Source of the DNA: Symsagittifera roscoffensis | Lineage: Eukaryota; Xenacoelomorpha; Acoela; Convolutidae | DNA length: 64,000 nucleotides | Reading direction: 5' to 3' | Assembly: GCF_963678635.1 (NCBI RefSeq) | Contig: NC_087064.1 | Coordinates: 27,382,189-27,446,188, forward strand | Part shown: piece by piece, positions 28,749 through 38,094 of the stretch | Layout of the letters: each line of letters starts with the position of its first letter | How positions within the stretch are numbered: position 1 is the stretch's first letter | Made by a program: the position numbers and the translations under genes | The notes under the pieces: generated by a model | What the model saw: only the letters and a program-made list of their open reading frames with translations | What the model was told of the DNA's origin: nothing | Database searches by the model: none

Positions 28749-31104
28749 GATTGTTTTTTTTTGTAGTTTCCTTTGGTAACTCGGGGTGATCTTCTATTGG
28801 TTTGCCTGATTTGTCCAACCATCTCGTGAGAGGAAGACTGTCATACGTTTCCTTGTCCATGAAGGAGAAGCCATTTTTGATCTCAGGTCTATCTGCCTCA
28901 CTCTGTTCTTGTCTCTCGTAGAACTCCGTCTTCTTGCTCAAGCTGTCAGCATTTTGATGTTTGTCTCGTGTTCTGTGCTCAATTATCATATTGTATCCGT
29001 CCAGGCGAACTATCCACCTCCCAATGTAACTTTGGTCCATTGAGTACGTCTTCAGCCAGCTTAGTGCCCGGTTGTCGACTCGCAACTTGAATGGCTCACT
29101 GCCTAGGTATGCCCTATATTTCTCGACAAAGGTAACGACCGCGAACATCTCTGCTTTCGGTGCTCCGTACTTCATTTCCGTGTCACTTAGGACTTTGCTC
29201 CCGTACGCTATTGGTCTCAAGACTGTTTTCCCGTTCCACTCTTGTTCTTGGTGGAGAATTCCAGATATCGCTACTACCGACGCGTCCGTATCCAGTACGT
29301 ACATCCCCTTCTCTGTTGGCATCCCTAGTACTGGTGCCTCGCACAACTCTTTCTTTATTCTCTGGAATGACTCTTCTGCTGCGTTATTCCACGTGAACTT
29401 CTTGCCCTTGTGCCTCATTAACTGTTGCATCGGATAAACCTTGTCGGCATAGCCTTGGACGAATTCCCTATAGTAATTTGCAAAATCCAGAAAGCTCATT
29501 AATTGGTGTTCCGTTTTCGGCGATTTCCAAGTTAGAACTGCCTCTACTGCGTCTGGATCTGTTCTGATGCCGTGTTTGTCCACCATCCTCCCCAAGTATT
29601 TTATCGAGTCATTGAGTATCTCACATTTTGATGGTTTGCACTTCAGCCCCGATCTCTTCATACACGCAAATACTTCGTCAAGTCTTTCAATGTGGTCCTC
29701 TAGTGTGGGTGTCGCTATTACCACGTCATCCACATAGCACATTACCAGATTGCCATACTTCTTCGTCACGCCTATCAGCGCGTGTGCCATCAACCGCTGA
29801 AACGTGGCTGTGGCATTGCAAAGTCCAAACGGCATCCGTTTCCATTGAAACAGACCCAACTCGCAGGCAAACCCTGTCTTGTCCCTGTCCTGCTTCCTGA
29901 GTGGTACCTGCCAAAAAGCCGAGCCTAAATCAAGAGTCGTAAAAAATTTTGCATCACCTAACTTCGAGAGGCTCTCATCAATCCTAGGTATGGGATAGGC
30001 ATCCTTCACCGTGACGGAGTTCAGGTATCGGAAGTCACAACAAAACCTCAACTGGTCGCCTTTCTTTTTGGCCATCACTACTCCACACGCCCACGGTGAT
30101 TTGGATGGTTCTATCATGTCATACTCTAGTAGCGTTTCAATCTCCTTTCTACACGCATCCGATTTGTGTGGGGTCATGCGCCTCGCCCCCTCCCTGTGCG
30201 GTATTGCGTTTTCCTCAAGTTCTATTTCATGCTCAACAAAATTACAACACCCGATGTCTGCCTTATGTCTTGCAAAAACTTCTTCGTTCCGTTCTAGTAC
30301 GTCCTTGATGGCTTCGAGCTGTTCGTCCGTGAACTTGCCTCTTAGGTGTTCAATATCCGGTAGAACCGGTTTATTACCCTGTATTTCGTCTAATGTGGGC
30401 CGTTCCGGGAAATTCAAACAGCTCGATAGTCCATCGTCCGTCTCTGACTTAAGTGACTTCACAAGACCTGATGAATCTTTTATTTTATTCAATCGTCTCA
30501 AGATACAAATTTTGTCCCTATGATTGGGACAATCAACAACTTCATTTTGCTTATGGTTTTCAGTCATTTCATATCGAGTTTTAACAGGTAAAGCATATCC
30601 CAGTTTCCTCCTGCTCTGTATCGTGATGGGCATGTCAAGGGTATTCAACAAGACACTCACGCAGAGGCCGCTCTTCGTAATCGAGAAGGATCTTCCTAAA
30701 ACAGCAGCACTTTGACTATTTGGGTTTGGGACTACACATACCTGCTTGTTGTCACTTAGTTCATTGTAATTTTTCATTCGTAAGCTTACAATCGCCGCCT
30801 CGTTCGCCTTTAGCTTCACCCTCCTACTCAAGAATACCAGTGCTTTGGTTTCATTTGCCATTATTAAATTTACCGGTTTGATTGCGTACCTCCTATCCGG
30901 GTTCCGTATCCTGAACATTGCGTTGTTTAGATCAATCGCAACATCAAAGTTCCTGATGAAGTCTCTGCCTAAAATAAATTGGTCAGACTCATCTAGGTTT
31001 TCTACCACAAGAAAGCTCATCCACAGGTTACGTTCCCCCAGATTGAGGGCTATTATCGGCGTTCTGCCCAACACCCGCAGGGCCCCTTTGTTCGCAGCTG
31101 ACAA
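28591..31104 (-). CDS. pol: reverse transcriptase and RNase H (protease N-part lost)
   Basis: 837 codons from a TTG; the frame is -1 relative to the gag frame that overlaps upstream. Residues 1-100 match the C-terminal half of the protease and the post-protease linker of the plus-strand family ('ERNLWMSFLVVENLDESDQF'). RT spans about 320-510, with motif A 'LDLGSAFWQV' (Asp392) and catalytic 'YVDD' at 457-460. RNase H follows, with 'YVLDTDASVVA' (Asp605/607), Glu652 in 'KAEMFAVV' and 'QNADSLSK' (Asp720). The Asp-Thr-Gly protease active site is missing. The last ~45 residues after the A9 run are out of register. The 29097-30796 part is repeated at 32422-34121. Confidence 0.85.
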   Translation of the reverse strand: MSAANKGALRVLGRTPIIALNLGERNLWMSFLVVENLDESDQFILGRDFIRNFDVAIDLNNAMFRIRNPDRRYAIKPVNLIMANETKALVFLSRRVKLKANEAAIVSLRMKNYNELSDNKQVCVVPNPNSQSAAVLGRSFSITKSGLCVSVLLNTLDMPITIQSRRKLGYALPVKTRYEMTENHKQNEVVDCPNHRDKICILRRLNKIKDSSGLVKSLKSETDDGLSSCLNFPERPTLDEIQGNKPVLPDIEHLRGKFTDEQLEAIKDVLERNEEVFARHKADIGCCNFVEHEIELEENAIPHREGARRMTPHKSDACRKEIETLLEYDMIEPSKSPWACGVVMAKKKGDQLRFCCDFRYLNSVTVKDAYPIPRIDESLSKLGDAKFFTTLDLGSAFWQVPLRKQDRDKTGFACELGLFQWKRMPFGLCNATATFQRLMAHALIGVTKKYGNLVMCYVDDVVIATPTLEDHIERLDEVFACMKRSGLKCKPSKCEILNDSIKYLGRMVDKHGIRTDPDAVEAVLTWKSPKTEHQLMSFLDFANYYREFVQGYADKVYPMQQLMRHKGKKFTWNNAAEESFQRIKKELCEAPVLGMPTEKGMYVLDTDASVVAISGILHQEQEWNGKTVLRPIAYGSKVLSDTEMKYGAPKAEMFAVVTFVEKYRAYLGSEPFKLRVDNRALSWLKTYSMDQSYIGRWIVRLDGYNMIIEHRTRDKHQNADSLSKKTEFYERQEQSEADRPEIKNGFSFMDKETYDSLPLTRWLDKSGKPIEDHPELPKETTKKNNLEKEPRDTDRNNAQVKDREGDAQSKRLRSQPGRDGGSTNRRRLKGVTRETSR

Positions 31105-31106
31105 CC

Positions 31107-32252
31107 CTATTCTCGAATCTTTGTTATGCCAAATGGCTTTCCTGTAACCATTTTTACAGTGTTGCAGTTTCCATTTTTTGTCGACCCCTCAGCAGCTTCT
31201 GGTATTGTTTGTGCGCAACTTAATGCTTCGTTCATTCTCTGTCTTTGGATCTCTTGCTTCAGCCGTTGTTCTATTTCTTTCGCTGCCAGGTCTTGTTTCA
31301 CTTTGTTGATGGCCTCCGCTGCCGCCTTCTCATAATCTATTGCTAGGTCGTTCTTCGCCGTGGCCTCTACTGCGCTATTACATTGTGTTACAGCTTTCAC
31401 TGTTTTCGTTGGTAGCTGCGCACTTGGTCTTTCTAGGTTTTTCGTCTCAAATTCGCCTTGTCTGTTTCTCTGGTTCTGCGCCGCTGCTAGCGCCAACTTG
31501 TGTTTTGGATGACTCTGATTCTTGACCGCTTCCCAAAACAACGGACAGTCCATCCTGAAGTGCCCCTCTTGGTTGCAGAAGAAGCATCTTGCACCTATTT
31601 TGATGATCAAGCCACTATAGAACTCGTGTTCCTCCATCTGGCTCATCTCTTCCTCATCGGGTGCATATCCCAAACTCTTCATGCCCTGTTTGTATGTCGT
31701 GCACTCCGCCACATGATGATCAGCTGACCCGCAGTTAGCACATGACCTGCGTTTGTCCATGTCATCTCTGGGCTTGTACCATGACGACCTCTGTGGCTGA
31801 CTCCCCCCTTGTGTGTTCCTGTTGTCTGAGTACGAGTATTTCTTGGGTTTCATCAGCATGTACTCTCTTGACTTCTGCCTCATCTCTTCTGGAGTTGGTG
31901 CACTGTCTTTCGACAATGTATAGTACGTTGCTAACATCGTTCTCAAGTCATCACTCTTTACCCCATCAATGAACTTTGAGGCGATGCTGAAGTTCCTTCG
32001 ATTGGTAGATTCTTCCGGGTCACTCCTTCTTCTCAAGCTCTCAAGATCATCTAGGAACCTGTCTATTGATTCATCGTCCCTTTGTCTCCTCTTTTCAAAT
32101 CGCATCATCGCTTGATGACCTTTCATGCCTGAGCCGAATCTGTTTAACAATATTTTGGTCGCCGAACGAATCTGTGGTCGCGTTCCTCTTCTTTCTTCGC
32201 AACCACGCATTTCAATGCCGTTCCTTCCAGATTGCTCAGTATCGCTGTGCAC
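31107..32252 (-). CDS. Gag C-terminal part: capsid end and two CCHC zinc knuckles
   Basis: Gag packages the element RNA. The first ~32 residues are out of register; the capsid-like sequence starts at 'KILLNRFGSGMKGHQAMMR'. Two CX2CX4HX4C knuckles follow: Cys171-Cys184 ('CANCGSADHHVAEC') and Cys223-Cys236 ('CFFCNQEGHFRMDC'). A Gln/Lys/Ala-rich coiled region ends with 'GKPFGITKIRE'. The plus-strand family ends its gag with a similar 'SGQTFGMV', then has ~560 bp with the protease before the pol linker; here the pol linker starts at once. The N-terminal half of the protein was displaced by the internal duplication at 32.4-34.1 kb. Confidence 0.8.
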   Translation of the reverse strand: MHSDTEQSGRNGIEMRGCEERRGTRPQIRSATKILLNRFGSGMKGHQAMMRFEKRRQRDDESIDRFLDDLESLRRRSDPEESTNRRNFSIASKFIDGVKSDDLRTMLATYYTLSKDSAPTPEEMRQKSREYMLMKPKKYSYSDNRNTQGGSQPQRSSWYKPRDDMDKRRSCANCGSADHHVAECTTYKQGMKSLGYAPDEEEMSQMEEHEFYSGLIIKIGARCFFCNQEGHFRMDCPLFWEAVKNQSHPKHKLALAAAQNQRNRQGEFETKNLERPSAQLPTKTVKAVTQCNSAVEATAKNDLAIDYEKAAAEAINKVKQDLAAKEIEQRLKQEIQRQRMNEALSCAQTIPEAAEGSTKNGNCNTVKMVTGKPFGITKIRE

Positions 32253-35194
32253 GCTTGCCTCTCATCGTTCAAGTTGTCTTGTTCAAAGTGCAACCTCATT
32301 ACTTCTACCCAAGTGTCAATGCATCCATCTGAATCATCTTTGAACTCCTTCGGTTTCTTGAAGGTTTTCCTGGATTTGTTGCTTCCTCTGTCACTCGAGT
32401 CGATGTTCCTCGTGGCGACTTCACTGCCTAGGTATGCCCTATATTTCTCGACAAAGGTAACGACCGCGAACATCTCTGCTTTCGGTGCTCCGTACTTCAT
32501 TTCCGTGTCACTTAGGACTTTGCTCCCGTACGTTATTGGTCTCAAGACTGTTTTCCCGTTCCACTCTTGTTCTTGGTGGAGAATTCCAGATATCGCTACT
32601 ACCGACGCGTCCGTATCCAGTACGTACATCCCCTTCTCTGTTGGCATCCCTAGTACTGGTGCCTCGCACAACTCTTTCTTTATTCTCTGGAATGACTCTT
32701 CTGCTGCGTTATTCCACGTGAACTTCTTGCCCTTGTGCCTCATTAACTGTTGCATCGGATAAACCTTGTCGGCATAGCCTTGGACGAATTCCCTATAGTA
32801 ATTTGCAAAATCCAGAAAACTCATCAATTGGTGTTCCGTTTTCGGCGATTTCCAAGTTAGAACTGCCTCTACTGCGTCTGGATCTGGTCTGATGCCGTGT
32901 TTGTCCACCATCCTCCCCAAGTATTTTATCGAGTCATTGAGTATCTCACATTTTGATGGTTTGCACTTTAGCCCCGATCTCTTCATACACGCAAATACTT
33001 CGTCAAGTCTTTCAATGTGGTCCTCTAGTGTGGGTGTCGCTATTACCACGTCATCCACATAGCACATTACCAGATTGCCATACTTCTTCGTCACGCCTAT
33101 CAGCGCGTGTGCCATCAACCGCTGAAACGTGGCTGTGGCATTGCAAAGTCCAAACGGCATCCGTTTCCATTGAAACAGACCCAACTCGCAGGCAAACCCT
33201 GTCTTGTCCCTGTCCTGCTTCCTGAGTGGTACCTGCCAAAAAGCCGAGCCTAAATCAAGAGTCGTAAAAAATTTTGCATCACCTAACTTCGAGAGGCTCT
33301 CATCAATCCTAGGTATGGGATAGGCATCCTTCACCGTGACGGAGTTCAGGTATCGGAAGTCACAACAAAACCTCAACTGGTCGCCTTTCTTTTTGGCCAT
33401 CACTACTCCACACGCCCACGGTGATTTGGATGGTTCTATCATGTCATACTCTAGTAGCGTTTCAATCTCCTTTCTACACGCATCCGATTTGTGTGGGGTC
33501 ATGCGCCTCGCCCCCTCCCTGTGCAGTATTGCGTTTTCCTCAAGTTCTATTTCATGCTCAACAAAATTACAACACCCGATGTCTGCCTTATGTCTTGCAA
33601 AAACTTCTTCGTTCCGTTCTAGTACGTCCTTGATGGCTTCGAGCTGTTCGTCCGTGAACTTGCCTCTTAGGTGTTCAATATCCGGTAGAACCGGTTTATT
33701 ACCCTGTATTTCGTCTAATGTGGGCCGTTCCGGGAAATTCAAACAGCTCGATAGTCCATCGTCCGTCTCTGACTTAAGTGACTTCACAAGACCTGATGAA
33801 TCTTTTATTTTATTCAATCGTCTCAAGATACAAATTTTGTCCCTATGATTGGGACAATCAACAACTTCATTTTGCTTATGGTTTTCAGTCATTTCATATC
33901 GAGTTTTAACAGGTAAAGCATATCCCAGTTTCCTCCCCCTCTGTATCGTGATGGGCATGTCAAGGGTATTCAACAAGACACTCACGCAGAGGCCGCTCTT
34001 CGTAATCGAGAAGGATCTTCCTAAAACAGCAGCACTTTGACTATTTGGGTTTGGGACTACACATACCTGCTTGTTGTCACTTAGTTCATTGTAATTTTTC
34101 ATTCGTAAGCTTACAATCGCCGGGTCACTCCTTCTTCTCAATCTCTCAAGATCATCTAGGAACCTGTCTATCGATTCATTGTCCCTTTGTCTCCTCTTTT
34201 CAAATCGCATCATCGCTTGATGACCCTTCATGCCTGAGCCGAATCTGTTTAACAATATTTCAAAGATTTTGTCCGCTGTGTCGCGTTCCTCTTCTTTCTT
34301 CGCAACCACGCATTTCAATGCCGTTCCTTCCAGATTGCTCAGTATCGCTGTGCACGCTTGCCTCTCATCGTTCAAGTTGTCTTGTTCTAAGTGCAACCTC
34401 ATGACTTCTACCCAAGTGTCAATGCATCCATCTGAATCATCTTTGAACTCCTTCGGTTTCTTGAAGGTTTTCCTGGATTTGTTGCTTCCTCTGTCACTCG
34501 AGTCGGTGTTCCTCGTGGCGAAGGCTTCTAGCGTCCTGTTCATCATTTCCCAGGTGCTTGCCCAGGTCATGGCATCCGGTCCCACGTTGTTGTGAGTCGT
34601 GGAGTCCCCTGGACCACTGGTTGTGTTCGCTGTTCCTTTTTTTATAATGGCCCTGGCCCCCACCGGTGCCGTAGTCGCGGCCTCCCGGGTTGCTGGTAAC
34701 GGTGTTGACTGTCGTTTGTTCCTTTGAGGCTCCACGAAGTCCACTCTATTACCTTGTGTCCTCTCTGCAGCTGGCCTGTCTTGTTGTGTTGAATTCCTAA
34801 GAATAGCGTCTAGCTTTGTCTGTATTGCACTTGAGCTCTCAGTCTGTTCCCTACTCATCGTATCCATTCTCGTTTCCAAACTCCCTAACTGGCAATTCAC
34901 TGTGTCATATCGCTGCTTCATTTCTTGCATGTCTTTTCTGATGTTCTTTTCTCGCTCTTCATCAGTGGTTTCTACTTTGTCAGACATCTTCTGAAGCTTT
35001 TCCTCCGTCGCTCTCGCTAGATGGAAATATTTGTCCGAGTACTCATGTTTGTTGTGTCTCATTTCATTCCTTATCACATTTCTATCCTCTTCGCTGTGCT
35101 TCAGTTTCTCATCTATCTGATCTAGCTTCGCCATGAAGTCGCTTAACTCAAGAGTTGTCGTTCCATGGTCCGTTGTTGTCCTGTAGTTGGTCAC
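32144..35194 (-). CDS. in-frame chimera: Gag N-part, RT/RNase H, Gag fragment (1016 aa)
   Basis: One open frame joins three pieces. Residues 1-~358 are the Gag N-terminal half with a coiled coil ('FHLARATEEKLQKMSDKVE') and capsid-like 'RQACTAILSNLEGTALKC'. At 'RRRSDPAIVSLRM' it jumps into the pol linker, RT with 'YVDD' and RNase H up to 'YRAYLGSE'. There it jumps back to Gag ('VATRNIDSSDRGSNKSRK'). The RT part repeats 29097-30796 at an offset of exactly 3,325 bp with only a few substitutions seen. The gag part 34120-34519 is repeated at 32016-32415. A tandem duplication with loss of the gag-C and protease block explains this. The chimera keeps frame at both joints; whether it is expressed is unknown. 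Confidence 0.8.
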   Translation of the reverse strand: MTNYRTTTDHGTTTLELSDFMAKLDQIDEKLKHSEEDRNVIRNEMRHNKHEYSDKYFHLARATEEKLQKMSDKVETTDEEREKNIRKDMQEMKQRYDTVNCQLGSLETRMDTMSREQTESSSAIQTKLDAILRNSTQQDRPAAERTQGNRVDFVEPQRNKRQSTPLPATREAATTAPVGARAIIKKGTANTTSGPGDSTTHNNVGPDAMTWASTWEMMNRTLEAFATRNTDSSDRGSNKSRKTFKKPKEFKDDSDGCIDTWVEVMRLHLEQDNLNDERQACTAILSNLEGTALKCVVAKKEEERDTADKIFEILLNRFGSGMKGHQAMMRFEKRRQRDNESIDRFLDDLERLRRRSDPAIVSLRMKNYNELSDNKQVCVVPNPNSQSAAVLGRSFSITKSGLCVSVLLNTLDMPITIQRGRKLGYALPVKTRYEMTENHKQNEVVDCPNHRDKICILRRLNKIKDSSGLVKSLKSETDDGLSSCLNFPERPTLDEIQGNKPVLPDIEHLRGKFTDEQLEAIKDVLERNEEVFARHKADIGCCNFVEHEIELEENAILHREGARRMTPHKSDACRKEIETLLEYDMIEPSKSPWACGVVMAKKKGDQLRFCCDFRYLNSVTVKDAYPIPRIDESLSKLGDAKFFTTLDLGSAFWQVPLRKQDRDKTGFACELGLFQWKRMPFGLCNATATFQRLMAHALIGVTKKYGNLVMCYVDDVVIATPTLEDHIERLDEVFACMKRSGLKCKPSKCEILNDSIKYLGRMVDKHGIRPDPDAVEAVLTWKSPKTEHQLMSFLDFANYYREFVQGYADKVYPMQQLMRHKGKKFTWNNAAEESFQRIKKELCEAPVLGMPTEKGMYVLDTDASVVAISGILHQEQEWNGKTVLRPITYGSKVLSDTEMKYGAPKAEMFAVVTFVEKYRAYLGSEVATRNIDSSDRGSNKSRKTFKKPKEFKDDSDGCIDTWVEVMRLHFEQDNLNDERQACTAILSNLEGTALKCVVAKKEEERDHRFVRRPKYC

Positions 35195-35756
35195 TGGTCC
35201 CGATTTTCCTGGACCGATTTTCCTTGGTCACTGGACCCTCGTTCTGATCGGTCTCTGTCGTTCTCGTGGATACTGTTCCAAATGTTTTACTTTTCTCGAC
35301 TTTCGTCTCCTCCACTGCTGCGTCCTTCGATCTCATTCCGACCATCATTGCTAATCTTTCAGTAAAAGACGTTCTCTTTTGAGACTCATCCTTCACTGTT
35401 TCTGGCGTGTTGCCTGTTGTGTCTTCCACGTTGTCTATCGGTGAGAACTCTATGGGATTCGGTTTAGGTTCTTCCGCATTAGGCATTGGAGTTGACTCTG
35501 TCGTCTTCTTTCCTGCTTCATCCACACTTTGATCAGGTGTCTCTAGATCAATCTCAATGGTGGGTACTACACGTTCCCCGTCCATGCCCTCTTTTGCTTT
35601 GTTCTCCGTGGTACTCCTCGTGCTGACCATACTAACTGAAAAGTTCTTCTTTGTTACCTTCGGACCCATTGATGTTGTCTTACGTAGCGACGAATTATAC
35701 TTTGTCTTCGCTTCGGTAGATCTTTTTTCAGCTACCGGTACCCTGCTCCGCCTCAT
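35148..35756 (-). CDS. ORF-A, 202 aa, first ORF of the giant element
   Basis: It starts at an ATG and overlaps the gag frame by 47 bp in the +1 register. It is hydrophilic, Ser/Thr/Glu-rich and probably disordered. A conserved patch 'KRTSFTERLAMMVGMRSKD' resembles 'SSSFSERVKKTLGNFSPF' in the plus-strand family's ORF-A, and its 'MVSTRSTTENKAKEG' resembles 'MIETRSQKSSEGQKA'. In the plus family the part before that Met is a separate 49 aa ORF; here it is fused in frame. ORF-A is thus a shared gene of this lineage ahead of gag. Its role is unknown; it could be the N-terminal region of Gag if frameshifting occurs. Confidence 0.7.
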   Translation of the reverse strand: MRRSRVPVAEKRSTEAKTKYNSSLRKTTSMGPKVTKKNFSVSMVSTRSTTENKAKEGMDGERVVPTIEIDLETPDQSVDEAGKKTTESTPMPNAEEPKPNPIEFSPIDNVEDTTGNTPETVKDESQKRTSFTERLAMMVGMRSKDAAVEETKVEKSKTFGTVSTRTTETDQNEGPVTKENRSRKIGTSDQLQDNNGPWNDNS

Positions 35757-35956
35757 TATTTACAATTGTTACTATTTACAGTATTATTATCTACAAAATT
35801 CTACTCTAAGGTTAAAACCTCTTTTGACAAAAAAAAATTTTTTTAAAAAGAAATCGACGATTTGCTAAAAACAACTTTTCTTAAGCTCTTGAAAATTTTA
35901 TATGTTAGGATAGGATAGAGAATATGATTTTACAATTGGTTACTTCAACCTGACTT

Positions 35957-36563
35957 ATGTCCCAAGACCAATTTCCCAAGACCAACGTCCCAAGACTAAT
36001 GTCCCAAGACCAACGTCCCAAGACTAGTGTCCCAAGACTAATGTCCCAAGACCAATGGCCCAAGACCAACGTCCCAAGACTATTGTCCCAAGACTAATGT
36101 CCCAAGACCAATGGCCCAAGATCAATGTCCCAAGACCACTGTCCCAAGACTAATGTCCCAAGACCAATGGCCCAAGATCAATGTCCCAAGACCACTGTCC
36201 CAAGACTAATGTCCCAAGACCAATGTCCCAAGACTAATGTCCCAAGACCAATGTCCCAAGACCACTGTCCCAAGACTAATGTCCCAAGACCAATGGCCCA
36301 AGACCAATGTCCCAAGACCACTGTCCCAAGACTAATGTCCCAAGACCAATGTCCCAAGACCAATGTCCCAAGACCAATGTCCCAAGACCACTGTCCCAAG
36401 ACCAACGTCCCAAGATCAATGTCCCAAGACTGTTTCGTACCAAGACTGCTCTGGTCCAAGACTGTCCCAAGGCTGCACTGTCCCAAGACTGTCCCAAGAC
36501 TGTGTTGCCCCAAGACTGTCCCAGACTGCAATGTCCCAAGACTTCTTCGGTACTGTCCCAAGA
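35957..36563. repeat. 14 bp minisatellite (TCCCAAGACCAATG), ~40 units
   Basis: Units vary at a few positions (aatg, actg, aacg; gacc or gact) and become irregular after about 36,430. Because 14 is not a multiple of three and the unit has no stop, three units give a 42 bp coding-like period open in several frames on both strands. It lies in the leader of the giant element. Confidence 0.95.
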
Positions 36564-37436
36564 CTCGTCACTGAGTGTCTGGACATCGGGTCTCTTCTTC
36601 TTCGTTGTAGGGACTATTGAACCACTGTACCTTTTACCACCACTTGAGCTCTAGTAAAAAAATTTCCCAAAATCCCTATCTTAATGGTCGAAACCCAAAT
36701 ACTAATCCAGTCTTTTCAGGCTATTTGAAACTCTAAATTCCCCGCAGGTATCTTGTGATCACCTGTTCGTTAAAATACCAACAACAAATTTTCACCAAAA
36801 CGTAAATTTTTAAACTGGAAAAAAATTCAAAAACAGATGGGTGAATTCTCCTGAAATTCAAGGTTGACTGATGTCAATCTTGTCCGAAAAAATGTCTGGT
36901 ACCCTATTGCCACGCGTTTTCCTCCCCCCTGCTAGCGATCTTATGGGGTGTCACAAAAACTGTCTATGTCCGTTCCCCCCTACCGATCCGACCAGGGCAC
37001 CTACCTTAACTTGATTCTAATTTTGGATATCCGCTTCCTATAACCAACGCGTGTAAATATCTAATGTAACTAACTCGACGATGCCGAACAATTAGTTACT
37101 CTAATGTGTCCCCCCTTTTTACAATTTATAACCGCTAACCTCTAACTTAACCAGCCCCCCTTCTAACCTCCCCCCTCTTTAGCCCCCCTCCTAAGCCGAA
37201 AAATCCCTTAAGCGCCGGGTGCTAAACCTCTCGAGAGAAAACCGTAGACCTGTTTCCAGGCCTCCTTGTGCAAAAACATCCTCAAAACAATGGGACTCCG
37301 CTTATCCAATTTTACACTTATCTCCTATAATGTAATGTGGATTCTAACGATACCCGTTGCCCTACTTGAGAACACCCCTGTGCGTCCTCCTGTGGTGATC
37401 CTGTGCTGGTTGTCTCTGTTCTGCACTTGACAGCAG

Positions 37437-37640
37437 CACCACTTTCCCACTTGGCTGGTCACCTCTTCCAGTCAAGTCTCCTAGTGGTCCGGTTCGATCC
37501 TTGTGAACCACTTTCCCACTCGGCTGGTCACCCTTTCCAGTCAAGTCTCCTAGTGGTCCGGTTCGATCCTTGTGAACCACTTTCCCACTCGACTGGTCAC
37601 CTCTTCCAGTCAAGTCTCCTAGTTGTCCGGCTTGGTTGCA
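37437..37640. repeat. 69 bp direct repeat, three copies
   Basis: Copies start with 'actttcccac' at 37441, 37510 and 37579. The unit includes 'ctggtcacctcttccagtca' and the B-box-like GGTTCGATCC. 69 bp is 23 codons, so the minus frame 37362-37673 reads a repeated 23 aa peptide, but that frame starts with GTG and has no conserved counterpart. Confidence 0.95.
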
Positions 37641-38068
37641 ATCTATCTGAAAACCCTTAACAACGCCCCCCACTCGGGCACCTTATTGAAGTCACTGGTT
37701 TAAATTGCTATATTGATCGAAACGATCGGTCTTATAAAACAGTATGGGTATACTATTTAATTAATATAAAGGTTTGATCCAAATGATCCGGTATCAAAGT
37801 CACTGTTTTTTCGTTTTATGGTTTTTGTTCCTTTTTCTATACTTTTTTCTTGTTTTTGTTTCCCTACTTACTCCCCTTTACTCGGTTAGCTAGGCCTCGT
37901 TCGGAGAGCGTACCAGGAAGTTTTCTCAAGTTTTCTTAAAAAACTATCACGGTACAACCGGAAGGTTTACACGTTCCCGCTGAACCGTACCACCGGTACT
38001 CTAGAATGGGCATGCAGCCCGGAGCTGTGTCAAGTGGGTTCGACTCCGTAGTCATGATGTCGTAAAAA

Positions 38069-38083
38069 CACCCAGGAGCGCCA
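38069..38083 (-). promoter_or_regulatory. putative tRNA primer-binding site TGGCGCTCCTGGGTG
   Basis: In element sense TGGCGCTCCTGGGTG lies 11 nt after the LTR end. It begins with TGG, as expected for the complement of a tRNA 3' CCA end. The same 15 bases lie 12 nt after the LTR of the plus-strand family (43953 and 52806), although the LTRs themselves look unrelated. The priming tRNA is not identified. Confidence 0.65.
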
Positions 38084-38094
38084 TAAAAACACTA

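Larger units (their letters stand above)
35757..38094 (-). other. long 5' leader of the giant element
   Basis: The 2.3 kb between the right LTR and ORF-A lack a convincing gene. They hold the primer-binding site, a 69 bp triplicate (37437-37640) and a 14 bp minisatellite (35957-36563). Frames inside these arrays are repeat artefacts. Confidence 0.7.

Noticed and set aside
28748-28762. Canonical -1 slippery site A AAA AAC in pol
   Set aside because: The -1 frame meets TGA after two codons; the coherent continuation is in the +1 frame.
35957-36563. Possible CRISPR-like array
   Set aside because: Units are contiguous 14 bp repeats without spacers, in an animal genome and inside a retroelement leader.
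36125-36574. Long frames on both strands (149 and 127 aa) with a repeated 14 aa peptide
   Set aside because: They are the 14 bp minisatellite read three units at a time; the array has no stops in several frames, and the peptide has no conserved counterpart.
37362-37673. 103 aa minus frame with a 23 aa repeat
   Set aside because: It is the 69 bp triplicate read in frame, starts with GTG, and is open on the other strand too.
38036-38083. tRNA gene suggested by GGTTCGACTCC near the primer-binding site
   Set aside because: The arms around the B-box-like string do not pair and no A box or acceptor stem fits; the CCA-like end is the primer-binding site itself.
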